Assembly: GCF_900111105.1 (NCBI RefSeq)
Contig: NZ_FOGC01000006.1
Span: 62,001-126,000, forward strand
Length of the DNA stretch: 64,000 nucleotides
Direction of reading: 5' to 3'
Source of the DNA: Rosenbergiella nectarea
GTDB lineage: Bacteria > Pseudomonadota > Gammaproteobacteria > Enterobacterales > Enterobacteriaceae
Each line of letters opens with the position of its first letter. Positions within the stretch are counted from its first letter, which is position 1. The notes beneath the pieces are model-generated. The model made no database searches. It saw only the letters and a program-made list of their open reading frames with translations, and had not been told where the DNA came from. The position numbers and the translations under genes were made by a program. Positions 44,878 to 52,538 of the stretch are shown here, piece by piece.

Positions 44878-46704
44878 TTGAAGAATAGTCAATATCATTC
44901 ACCTGTTCGCCAGCAAGGGGCTGTCGGTCTTGGCGACTATGCCGCCATTGGCGAAGGGCGTTCCGTCGCACTGATCGCGCCTGATGGAGGCATCGACTGG
45001 TGGTGCGTCCCCCATATGGACTCGCCTGCTTTATTCGACCGATTATTGGATACTGAGATTGGTGGTCACTTCAGTTTGACACCGACTGAGGAATATAGCG
45101 TTAAGCGACGTTATCGCGAAGACAGTAATATTCTTGAAACTGAGTTTATCACCGCCTCGGGCAGGGCGTTACTCACCGAATCTATTAATAGTAATCTTGC
45201 CGGCCCGCTGCCTTGGAATGAATTAGCCAGAAGAATCGAAGGGAAAGAGGGCAATGTCGACTTCCAACTTACTATTCGGTTTGGAACCCAGGTAGAGACT
45301 CGCTCGCCCTGGCTCGAACCCACCGCGCAAGGCAATGTTTTCCATATTGGTGACTTGATGGTAATGCTGCGCTGCAGCGGCGATGTTAAGATTAAGACCT
45401 GTGAAAGTAATAACATTATCGCGCAGTTGACGACAAAACCTTCATCCTCATCACTCTGTGCCCTGCTAGTTTCCCAAGCAGAACCTTTAGCCGTCCCGAC
45501 GGTAGACGCGATTAATAAACGTATCGAGACCAGCCACCTTGCTTGGCAAAATTGGGTTGAAAACTTGAGTTATCAGGGAAGCTATCCACAACATGTTACC
45601 CGTTCAGCCCTCGCTTTGAAATTTCTCTGGTTTTCTCCTACGGGTGCGCTCGCGGCGGCGGCCACGACCTCGCTGCCCGAAGGAATAGGCGGAGAGAAAA
45701 ACTATGATTATCGCTATGCCTGGATCCGCGATGCCTGCCTAATCATTAAATCTTTCGTCTATTTGGGGGCGCTCGAAGATTGCCAAGCCGCTTACTCTTG
45801 GCTGTCAAAAACCATTATGCGCCACGGTGAAGAACTGCTTACCTGCTATACGTTAGAGGGCGGAGAAGTCCCCGCCGAGACCTACTTGGATTTACAGGGC
45901 TATAAAAAGTCACAACCTGTACGTAAAGGTAATAATGCTCGCGACCAGCGTCAACTGAGTATGTATGGCGATATGCTTGCTGTCGGGCAACTCTTCGTCC
46001 AATCTGGCCATATTCTTGATTTAGAGACTTCACGACTCTTAAGTCGTTTAGCCAACCAATGTGCTGATCGGTGGCGATTAAAGGATTCGGGTATGTGGGA
46101 ATTACCGGATCTACAGCACTATACCCACTCTAAGATGGCGTGCTGGCTAGCCCTGGATGCTGCAGTTGAATTAGCCGATGCTGGACATTTAGAAGTGACC
46201 TGGCGCGACCGTTGGGCGGCTGAACGTGACCTTATTGCACAATGGGTTGAACGGCATTGCTGGTCCGACACCCGTCAAGCTTACCGATTTTATGCTGACG
46301 ATAATGATGAGTTGGATGCAGCGCTAACCTTGGTGTATCGCTATGGTGCGCGCATCAATAAGTCACGCATGCTCTCAACCTACCATGCCATGATCGAAGA
46401 GCTTGGTCACGGTGGCCCGCATCTTTATCGTTACAGCCACGTCGAGAAAGAAGAGAGTACTTTCGTTGCCTGCTCGTTTTGGATGGTCGAAGCATTGGCC
46501 GCTTTAGATGAAAATGCGTTGGCTGAGCAAAATATGGAAACGATCCTTGAAACCCTATGTGACAGGGGAAATGTCGAGACCTTCAATGAAATGTTTGATA
46601 TTCGTACCGGGGAATGGCGAGGAAATCTTCCACAAGGATTGAGTCATTTAGCATTAATCTGTGCGGCACAAGCTCTGGGCAACCAGCCGCTGTCTGGTTG
46701 TTAA
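44878..46704 (+). CDS. Glycoside hydrolase family 15 protein
   Basis: This 608-residue cytoplasmic protein is of the bacterial GH15 type (glucoamylase or trehalase-like alpha-glucosidases). The N-terminal beta domain contains IGEGRSVALIAPDGGIDWWCVP. The (alpha/alpha)6 barrel has YRYAWIRDACL, a MWEL motif, ESTFVACSFWMVEAL with the catalytic Glu region, and NLPQGLSHLALI. The substrate cannot be told from sequence; trehalose is one option. The start is TTG with AAGGAG 6 bases upstream. It is probably monocistronic, with terminators on both sides. Confidence 0.88.
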   Translation: MKNSQYHSPVRQQGAVGLGDYAAIGEGRSVALIAPDGGIDWWCVPHMDSPALFDRLLDTEIGGHFSLTPTEEYSVKRRYREDSNILETEFITASGRALLTESINSNLAGPLPWNELARRIEGKEGNVDFQLTIRFGTQVETRSPWLEPTAQGNVFHIGDLMVMLRCSGDVKIKTCESNNIIAQLTTKPSSSSLCALLVSQAEPLAVPTVDAINKRIETSHLAWQNWVENLSYQGSYPQHVTRSALALKFLWFSPTGALAAAATTSLPEGIGGEKNYDYRYAWIRDACLIIKSFVYLGALEDCQAAYSWLSKTIMRHGEELLTCYTLEGGEVPAETYLDLQGYKKSQPVRKGNNARDQRQLSMYGDMLAVGQLFVQSGHILDLETSRLLSRLANQCADRWRLKDSGMWELPDLQHYTHSKMACWLALDAAVELADAGHLEVTWRDRWAAERDLIAQWVERHCWSDTRQAYRFYADDNDELDAALTLVYRYGARINKSRMLSTYHAMIEELGHGGPHLYRYSHVEKEESTFVACSFWMVEALAALDENALAEQNMETILETLCDRGNVETFNEMFDIRTGEWRGNLPQGLSHLALICAAQALGNQPLSGC

Positions 46705-46711
46705 TTAGGAT

Positions 46712-46733
46712 GCTACCCGCCTCAGCGGGTAGC
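46712..46733. terminator. Hairpin between GH15 gene and DUF2171 gene
   Basis: A 9-bp stem GCTACCCGC/GCGGGTAGC with a CTCA loop lies between the two convergent stops. No strong T-run. Confidence 0.7.
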
Positions 46734-46741
46734 AAGAGTCT

Positions 46742-46978
46742 TTATACTGCTTTCCACTCTTGTTCAACTTCTTGCAGCGTCTTGGACAAGATGACCTTGT
46801 TATCGTCAACGTTAGTAACCCAAGCCAGTGGAATGAGGTGGTGGCTGCCCTCTGCATTCGGCGCTTTTTTCACTAATTTGATTTGATCTTCACTTTCAAA
46901 ATGGTCGACAACGCCCACAAAGTCGCCATTCTTATCAACTACTTCCGCATGATCTAAGATTTGAGCTTTAGTTACCAT
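46742..46978 (-). CDS. DUF2171 domain protein
   Basis: This 78-residue protein (VTKAQILDHAEVVDKNGDFVGVVDHF...) matches the DUF2171 pattern, a small PRC-barrel-like domain of unknown function often associated with stress-induced genes. GAGGA lies 7 bases before the ATG at 46978. The frame extends upstream to 47041 in AT-rich DNA without support. Confidence 0.8.
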   Translation of the reverse strand: MVTKAQILDHAEVVDKNGDFVGVVDHFESEDQIKLVKKAPNAEGSHHLIPLAWVTNVDDNKVILSKTLQEVEQEWKAV

Positions 46979-47420
46979 TTGAGAGTCCTCGTTATTGAAG
47001 GGATTATTTAAAACACTCAAAAAGTGTAGTACAAGATTCAACGATAAAATGAAAAAAATTAAAAAAAAAGTGTCTATAAAAACTAGAATTTCGATATTTT
47101 TGTGCTATTGGAAGAGGGTTTTACTGGATGAGTTCATCGACTTGAATTTATGGCTACAATGTGAAAAGGATAATCCCCTATTGTTAGGTTCATTCCTATA
47201 ACCCTCTTAAGGTAAGATCAGAACAACTGATCATGACTATATTATTAGCAAGCAGGAGTGTTTTTATAGCTGCCTTCTACCCACCGCCCTTTTAATTTGT
47301 TCAATGTAAACAACCCTCTATATTATCAATAATAGTTGATTAGTAGATATAATCTCCCTTATATACATATTGCTGCAATCAATAACTAATGATTATTAAC
47401 CATATTGATAATTTTTAACA
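46979..47420. other. AT-rich 442-base gap downstream of the toxin/immunity genes
   Basis: The region is visibly AT-rich with no convincing gene. A plus-strand frame of up to 68 codons (from 46995, or from an ATG at 47049) is Lys-rich in its middle and lacks a good ribosome binding site. It may be the decayed end of the immunity array. Confidence 0.45.
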
Positions 47421-47792
47421 TTATAAATACTCTTTCCTAAGATAATGCCAACCTATATTTCCCATTCTTTCAATAATATTAATATTCGAGGGGGCAACAA
47501 TAAAATTTAGTACCACTTCTTTCACAGTAAAAATTGGCTCACCTTTATTACTATAAACAATTGGAATAACATTAGAAGTAACACCTTTTTTGATCTCCAT
47601 CATCCCCGAATTTTCTTCCTCAGTTAACTCACTTTCAAAAAAAACAATAACTTCTAAAAATTCATCTTGATAATTTGAAGTGATACCCCTCATTTTTTTT
47701 GTTGCTACCCCTAATAAATCCTCCCAGATACTATTTGTTATTATTGAATGGAAATCCATTCTATTTAGTGTTGCCTTATCTATATGGCACAT
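47421..47792 (-). CDS. Putative second immunity protein, 123 residues
   Basis: This acidic cytoplasmic protein of 123 residues is a paralogue of the gene just upstream in the operon. They align without gaps over the last about 100 residues, sharing DL(L/I)G(V/I)AT(K/R)KMRGIT and the C-terminal GN(I/L)GW..LRKEYL, roughly 40% identical by eye. AGGAG lies 7 bases before the ATG. It has no signal peptide. It may protect against a related toxin variant. It lies 67 bases downstream of the first immunity gene. The family is not recognised beyond this pair. Confidence 0.75.
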   Translation of the reverse strand: MCHIDKATLNRMDFHSIITNSIWEDLLGVATKKMRGITSNYQDEFLEVIVFFESELTEEENSGMMEIKKGVTSNVIPIVYSNKGEPIFTVKEVVLNFIVAPSNINIIERMGNIGWHYLRKEYL

Positions 47793-47859
47793 TGATTTCT
47801 CCTCATTTTTTACTATCTAATTCTCTTTGGATAGGTTTCCATTAAGCCATGCTTTCATA

Positions 47860-48231
47860 TTACAAATATTCTTTTCTTAGGAAAAACCACCCTAAATTCC
47901 CTTCCTTATCAGAAATGTCGATATCGGAAGGTATAACAAAAAAAACAAACCCACATTGTTCTATATTTAAAATCACCTCACTTCGATTGTTATAAAGATA
48001 AGGGTATGCACTTGAAGTAAGATTAGTATCAATTTCTATCATCTCATCCTCTTCCTCATCAGTTAAGGGAGCATCAAAAATAACCCTTATATCTAAAATT
48101 TTATTGTCATAGTGTAAGGTAATCCCCCTCATCTTCCTGGTTGCAATTCCTATTAGGTCACTCGTCAAATAAGACATTATTTCTGAACGAATTTCCAATA
48201 TATTTTTTACCATCATATCAATATCATTCAT
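47860..48231 (-). CDS. Putative immunity protein of the RHS toxin, 123 residues
   Basis: Its ATG overlaps the stop of the RHS toxin gene (ATGA), so it is translated in step with the toxin, the standard arrangement for a cognate immunity gene. The product is acidic (for example DAPLTDEEEDEMIEID) and has no signal peptide, consistent with neutralising a basic nuclease in the cytoplasm. It is AT-rich like the toxin tip. No named family was recognised; the role is inferred from position, size, charge and the paralogue downstream. Confidence 0.8.
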   Translation of the reverse strand: MNDIDMMVKNILEIRSEIMSYLTSDLIGIATRKMRGITLHYDNKILDIRVIFDAPLTDEEEDEMIEIDTNLTSSAYPYLYNNRSEVILNIEQCGFVFFVIPSDIDISDKEGNLGWFFLRKEYL

Positions 48232-51200
48232 TTTTTTGGCCTCGCTGGTACGATATGAACATCATTTTTAGAGTAGTGAATTAAAAAACTGGTGGTTTCT
48301 TCAAATTTTTCTGTTTTAGTATTATAGTATTTTCCAATAACCTCATTAGCGTAAATCCTTTCTTTATATCCTGGATTTCCCTTCGTTATTTTCCCTACTT
48401 GCGAACCAGAGCCTGCATAATTATTAACCAGCTTCTGTACATCCAGATTCGGACTTATTAGGCTTCTTTTATCACTTTTACCCATGTTAGCTGTTTTATT
48501 CTCATTAGTACCGGGAATATGTTTTCTTTGTTTATTCATATTAACCGTTATAGTTGGCTTTAAAGCAGGCACAGAACCTAGGTTCGGATTTACTCCCCGC
48601 CCCTTCCATACTTTATACCCTGACCCAATCCCTTTATACGCTGACCTAATCCCTCTATACACTGCGCCAGCTGGGATGATATCACTCATCGTCTGCGCCC
48701 AATTCCTTGGGCTTAATAACGGATTGCACTCATTATCCGGCAGATACGAGAATAAATAATCCATGGCCTCGCTAGCTGCCCAGCCTCCGACGAAATAAGC
48801 CATCGGCTTGAGTAGCGCGATTAGCGGGAACTGCCCTTCGGGGTCGATATAGCTTAAGGGGTTGTTGAGGGCATAGACGTAGCTATTTAATCCGCCGCTA
48901 AGCCCTAAGGGGTCGGGCTGTAAATACCGTCCGGTCAGCGGGTCGTAATAGCGAAAGCCGTTATAATAGAGTCCGGTTTCCGCATCGGCGTATTGCCCCG
49001 CGTAGCGCAAATTTACCGTGATCTGACTTTCTGCATTGGGGACGACTGCGGCGAAGGGATCGCGGGTTCCCTTCCAAACCGTCTGCCCCTGATCATTAAG
49101 TGCAAGCAGTGGCGTACCGGTGTTGTCTGCGATTAACCAAGCAACCTTAGCCGTTTTAAGTGTTGCCTCGGGACTTAGATCGGCTTGCCAGAGCGGTTTG
49201 CTGCCGTAAAGTGTCCCGGGTTCCCAGCCCCATGCCTGTTGCATCTGGCCATGGCCGTCAAGTTGGGCTAAAAGCCCCTCTGGACTGTAGACAAACCATT
49301 GTTGAGTACCACCGACCCACTTACCGATCCGCCGACCAAACGCATCATAGTGATATTCAGCGAGAATGTGGTTATTACGGCTGACGGTGACTAATTGATT
49401 GGCCGCATTATATTGATAGGTCGTCGTGGCTTGGGCGCGAGTTTCTTCTAACAGATCCCCCGTCACGCCCCAGCGATACTCTACTTCGCTTGTGCCGCTC
49501 CCCCGTTTAACAAGCTGCTGTTTGTCGTTATAGAGCCATGCGCCCGATGCGTTGCTAGTGAAGGTACGATTCCCCTCAGCATCGTAACCTAGGCGTTGTA
49601 CGCTACCCAGAGCACTGCGCGTTAGGGTTAACCTATCCTCGGCATCGTATTGATAGCGGGTTGCCTGGCCATTACGAACTTGCTCAGTGATATTTCCGGC
49701 ATCGTCGTACTGATAACGCTGTTGGTCGACAATCAGTTTATTAACACTGAGCGTACTGGTCTGCGGTCGCATCAGCGCATCAAAACTTAGCGTCTGTTCA
49801 CTGCCGGGGCGTTGGATAGTGGTTGGCTGATACCACTGCCAGGTTTCCCGGCGTTCGCGCTGGCCATTGGGGTGAATAACTTCACGCAGACGATCGTTTT
49901 GCCAACGAAACTCAAGCTCGCTGTTATCGGGATAGGTGATCGACTGACGCTGACCATCTTCCGTGTACCGATACTGTAACTGAGTTCGTATTGTGCTGTG
50001 TTGGTTACCATAGCGCAGGGTTTCACTCAGCAGTTGCCCCCGTGCATCGTAGGTAAAAGTGAAGTGGCTTTCGGTCTTGCCGCGTTGCGTCACTTCAGTC
50101 AAGTACCCTGCAGCATCGTAGCGATACTCTATCGTCTGTTCTGGCTGAGTCTGTAATGGTGCAAAGTAGTGCGCCTCAATCAATTGCCCCGCAGCGTCGT
50201 AGCGATAGTCGATTCGATTACCCAGCCCATCCTGTTGTGCAGTAAGCTGTCCGGCGAGGTCGTATTGATACCGATATCGGTTGCCCGAAGGCCGGCTCTC
50301 CCTCACCGCATCGCCAAAGGCATCTTGTTCGAAGGTAAACTGTCGTCCTAACGGTGTGGTGACAGCGGCAAGCTCGCCATTTGGCTGATAACGATAGCGG
50401 GTCTCGGCACCGAGACGATCGATGGTGCGAGTCAGCGCCCCGAGAGCATTGTATTCACGAACCTCTCTACGGCCTGCGGTATCTTCAACGACTGCCGGTA
50501 AGTCCTGTGCATTGTACTGGATACGCTGAACCAAACCGGGCAGCATACTGAGACTGCTAGGTAGCCCTGCTGGGCTGTACTCATAACGCTCTTGATTGAC
50601 TGGGTTGGTATAACGAACCACGCGCCCTTGATCGCGACTGCCAATCGCGCCATATTCAAGACGATGCGTCTCACCACTCGGTTCGGTGAGTTGACTCAAA
50701 CGTCCATCAAGGTTAAAGGCTTGTGTCGTTTCATTGCCTTGTGGCGAAGTGGTTTTGACTAGCCGCTCAAGCGCGTCAAACTGGTAGAGCCAAGATCTGT
50801 TAGTTTCGTCGGTCAGCTGCAGACGATAACCCAGCGGTAAGCGCTGCCAGTGATAGGTTAATTGATGCCCTAGGGGGTCAATGATCGCGGTAAGCCGACT
50901 CAGCGCGTCGTAATGGTAAGTGGTGTTTTGTTGTAACGGATCGGTGGCTTGCACCAATTGCCCACTAGCATTGTAGCGATACTGCCAATGATGACCGAGG
51001 GGATCGGTAATGGCGGTTACTTGCCCCTCAACGTTATAGTCAAACTGGTATTTACGCTGACCTTGTTGAGTCAGAGTGAGGGGGTTACCTTGTTGATCAT
51101 AGGTGATGACCGACTGCAGTATCGAGTCGCCCTCTCCTTCCGTTATTGTGGTCGGCTGACCATAGGTATCGTACTGCCACGCAAAGCGATAGCGCTCTGG

Positions 51201-52490
51201 CGTGCCTGCCGCCAGAGTCATTGTGATCAGATTACCGCGCTCATCGTAGCTAAACTCGGTAGCGATCCCTGCACTATTCCGGTAGAGACTCAGCCGACCG
51301 TGGCTCGGATCATAGGAAAATGAACTGTGTTTGCCCTCAGGGCTGATCATCTGCTGAATACGCTGGGCGCTGTCGTAGCGCAGGCGAGTGATCGCCCCAC
51401 CTTCCTCCGTAATCTCCTGTGTGTGGTTATCCGGCCGAGCCCAACGCGTGATAACCTGGCCGTTGATCATCGCTTGGGTTAAGCGTCCTTCGCGGTCAAA
51501 ATCATGACGCTCAACGGCACCATCAGGCCCCGTTTTCTCAACCCACCAACCGCCATTAAAAGGCACCGCATGCCGCTGCCACGTCGTGATCGCGCCAGAC
51601 TTATCGATAACTTTATTGATATGAGCGCGCGGTAATCCCCCCCGCTGGGTCGAGTCGACTGACGAGAGTGGCGCTAACTCTCCTTTAGCTTCTCGACCAC
51701 TCAGCATCGCCGTTTTGGGTGCGATGGCACTGTTGTCGTACTGTAGCGTCATTACGCCGCCATCGGGGTCGATACGCTTGACGAGCTGACCATTACCATC
51801 GTATTGGTAATGCCAAAGGTGCCCTTCGACATCGGTAACACGACACAGCTGGTTGCCTTGCCACTGATAACCTACCGTCCGACCGCTGAGATCGCTGACC
51901 GACACTAAGCGCTCTTGCTCATCGTACTGAAAACGATAAATCACCCGACCGTGGTGGTCCTTAACGGCTAGCCGCCGCCCACTGCTATCCAACTCGAACT
52001 TAGCCAAGATAAGATTCTTGTTGCCATACTGAGTGATTCGGCCAGCAGTATCGTAATCAATCCAGTTTCCTTGGCTGTCTTGCCATTGCCATCCCTTCTC
52101 GCGCTGGCGCAGTGTAGAGGTCCTTGCGCGATAAAGTCCGGCCTGCTGATCCACCCGATAGCGAGTGCCCGCACGGGTAATCTGTAATGGGCGTCCCTCG
52201 CTACCGCGCCCTTGAAAACGGAGCGTTGCCCAACTTGGATTAATGATCCATTGACTATTTACCCAAGCCCGGGTCAGTACTAGCTCCCCACCGAGGATTT
52301 TAACGCGTAAGTCGACCGTGGCTTCTTGGTACTCGGTATTCGGTAAGGTGACTTCTGCACTCACCCGCGAAGAGAAGCCTTGACTAAGCGGGCTGTTCGC
52401 ACTGACCCAAGGCGTAAAGATCGCGCACCACAGCAGGAGGAGGACGCGCAGCGTGAAGTGGCGGGTAGAGGTTCTAACATTTCTTAACAT
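48228..52490 (-). CDS. Sec-exported YD/RHS-repeat polymorphic toxin with C-terminal type-50 nuclease-like domain
   Basis: This 1420-residue protein begins with a signal peptide (MLRNVRTSTRHFTLRVLLLLWCAIFTPWVSA). More than twenty YD repeats follow (YDxxGxLxxxTDPLG type, about 130-1190), forming the shell that encloses the toxin. The RHS-core end is D1193-PLGL and NSYVYALNNPLSYIDPEG. The last 200 residues are variable. Their end (from about residue 1320: KQRKHIPGTN, VQKLVNNYAGSGSQVGK, IHYSKNDVHIVPARP) fits the polymorphic toxin type 50 pattern, a BECR-fold RNase; candidate catalytic His are 1324, 1405 and 1412. The start at ATG 52490 has AAGGA 8 bases upstream; ATG 52499 is an alternative. It is the third gene of the operon and overlaps the immunity gene. 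No PAAR or VgrG part is present. Confidence 0.88.
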   Translation of the reverse strand: MLRNVRTSTRHFTLRVLLLLWCAIFTPWVSANSPLSQGFSSRVSAEVTLPNTEYQEATVDLRVKILGGELVLTRAWVNSQWIINPSWATLRFQGRGSEGRPLQITRAGTRYRVDQQAGLYRARTSTLRQREKGWQWQDSQGNWIDYDTAGRITQYGNKNLILAKFELDSSGRRLAVKDHHGRVIYRFQYDEQERLVSVSDLSGRTVGYQWQGNQLCRVTDVEGHLWHYQYDGNGQLVKRIDPDGGVMTLQYDNSAIAPKTAMLSGREAKGELAPLSSVDSTQRGGLPRAHINKVIDKSGAITTWQRHAVPFNGGWWVEKTGPDGAVERHDFDREGRLTQAMINGQVITRWARPDNHTQEITEEGGAITRLRYDSAQRIQQMISPEGKHSSFSYDPSHGRLSLYRNSAGIATEFSYDERGNLITMTLAAGTPERYRFAWQYDTYGQPTTITEGEGDSILQSVITYDQQGNPLTLTQQGQRKYQFDYNVEGQVTAITDPLGHHWQYRYNASGQLVQATDPLQQNTTYHYDALSRLTAIIDPLGHQLTYHWQRLPLGYRLQLTDETNRSWLYQFDALERLVKTTSPQGNETTQAFNLDGRLSQLTEPSGETHRLEYGAIGSRDQGRVVRYTNPVNQERYEYSPAGLPSSLSMLPGLVQRIQYNAQDLPAVVEDTAGRREVREYNALGALTRTIDRLGAETRYRYQPNGELAAVTTPLGRQFTFEQDAFGDAVRESRPSGNRYRYQYDLAGQLTAQQDGLGNRIDYRYDAAGQLIEAHYFAPLQTQPEQTIEYRYDAAGYLTEVTQRGKTESHFTFTYDARGQLLSETLRYGNQHSTIRTQLQYRYTEDGQRQSITYPDNSELEFRWQNDRLREVIHPNGQRERRETWQWYQPTTIQRPGSEQTLSFDALMRPQTSTLSVNKLIVDQQRYQYDDAGNITEQVRNGQATRYQYDAEDRLTLTRSALGSVQRLGYDAEGNRTFTSNASGAWLYNDKQQLVKRGSGTSEVEYRWGVTGDLLEETRAQATTTYQYNAANQLVTVSRNNHILAEYHYDAFGRRIGKWVGGTQQWFVYSPEGLLAQLDGHGQMQQAWGWEPGTLYGSKPLWQADLSPEATLKTAKVAWLIADNTGTPLLALNDQGQTVWKGTRDPFAAVVPNAESQITVNLRYAGQYADAETGLYYNGFRYYDPLTGRYLQPDPLGLSGGLNSYVYALNNPLSYIDPEGQFPLIALLKPMAYFVGGWAASEAMDYLFSYLPDNECNPLLSPRNWAQTMSDIIPAGAVYRGIRSAYKGIGSGYKVWKGRGVNPNLGSVPALKPTITVNMNKQRKHIPGTNENKTANMGKSDKRSLISPNLDVQKLVNNYAGSGSQVGKITKGNPGYKERIYANEVIGKYYNTKTEKFEETTSFLIHYSKNDVHIVPARPKK

Positions 52491-52538
52491 TGTATGCATC
52501 CTTGCATTCGCCGAGGGCGTAAGGAGTGAGCTCAGGGA

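Noticed and set aside
46995-47201. Plus-strand 68-codon frame in the AT-rich gap
   Set aside because: Low-complexity Lys-rich stretch, no ribosome binding site, no recognisable similarity.
48840-52100. Dense internal repeats in the RHS gene as possible DNA repeats
   Set aside because: They are degenerate YD repeats at protein level, not conserved nucleotide repeats.
48228-52490. RHS protein as a type VI secretion effector
   Set aside because: It starts with a signal peptide, and no PAAR, VgrG, Hcp or EagR-like gene is present in the window.
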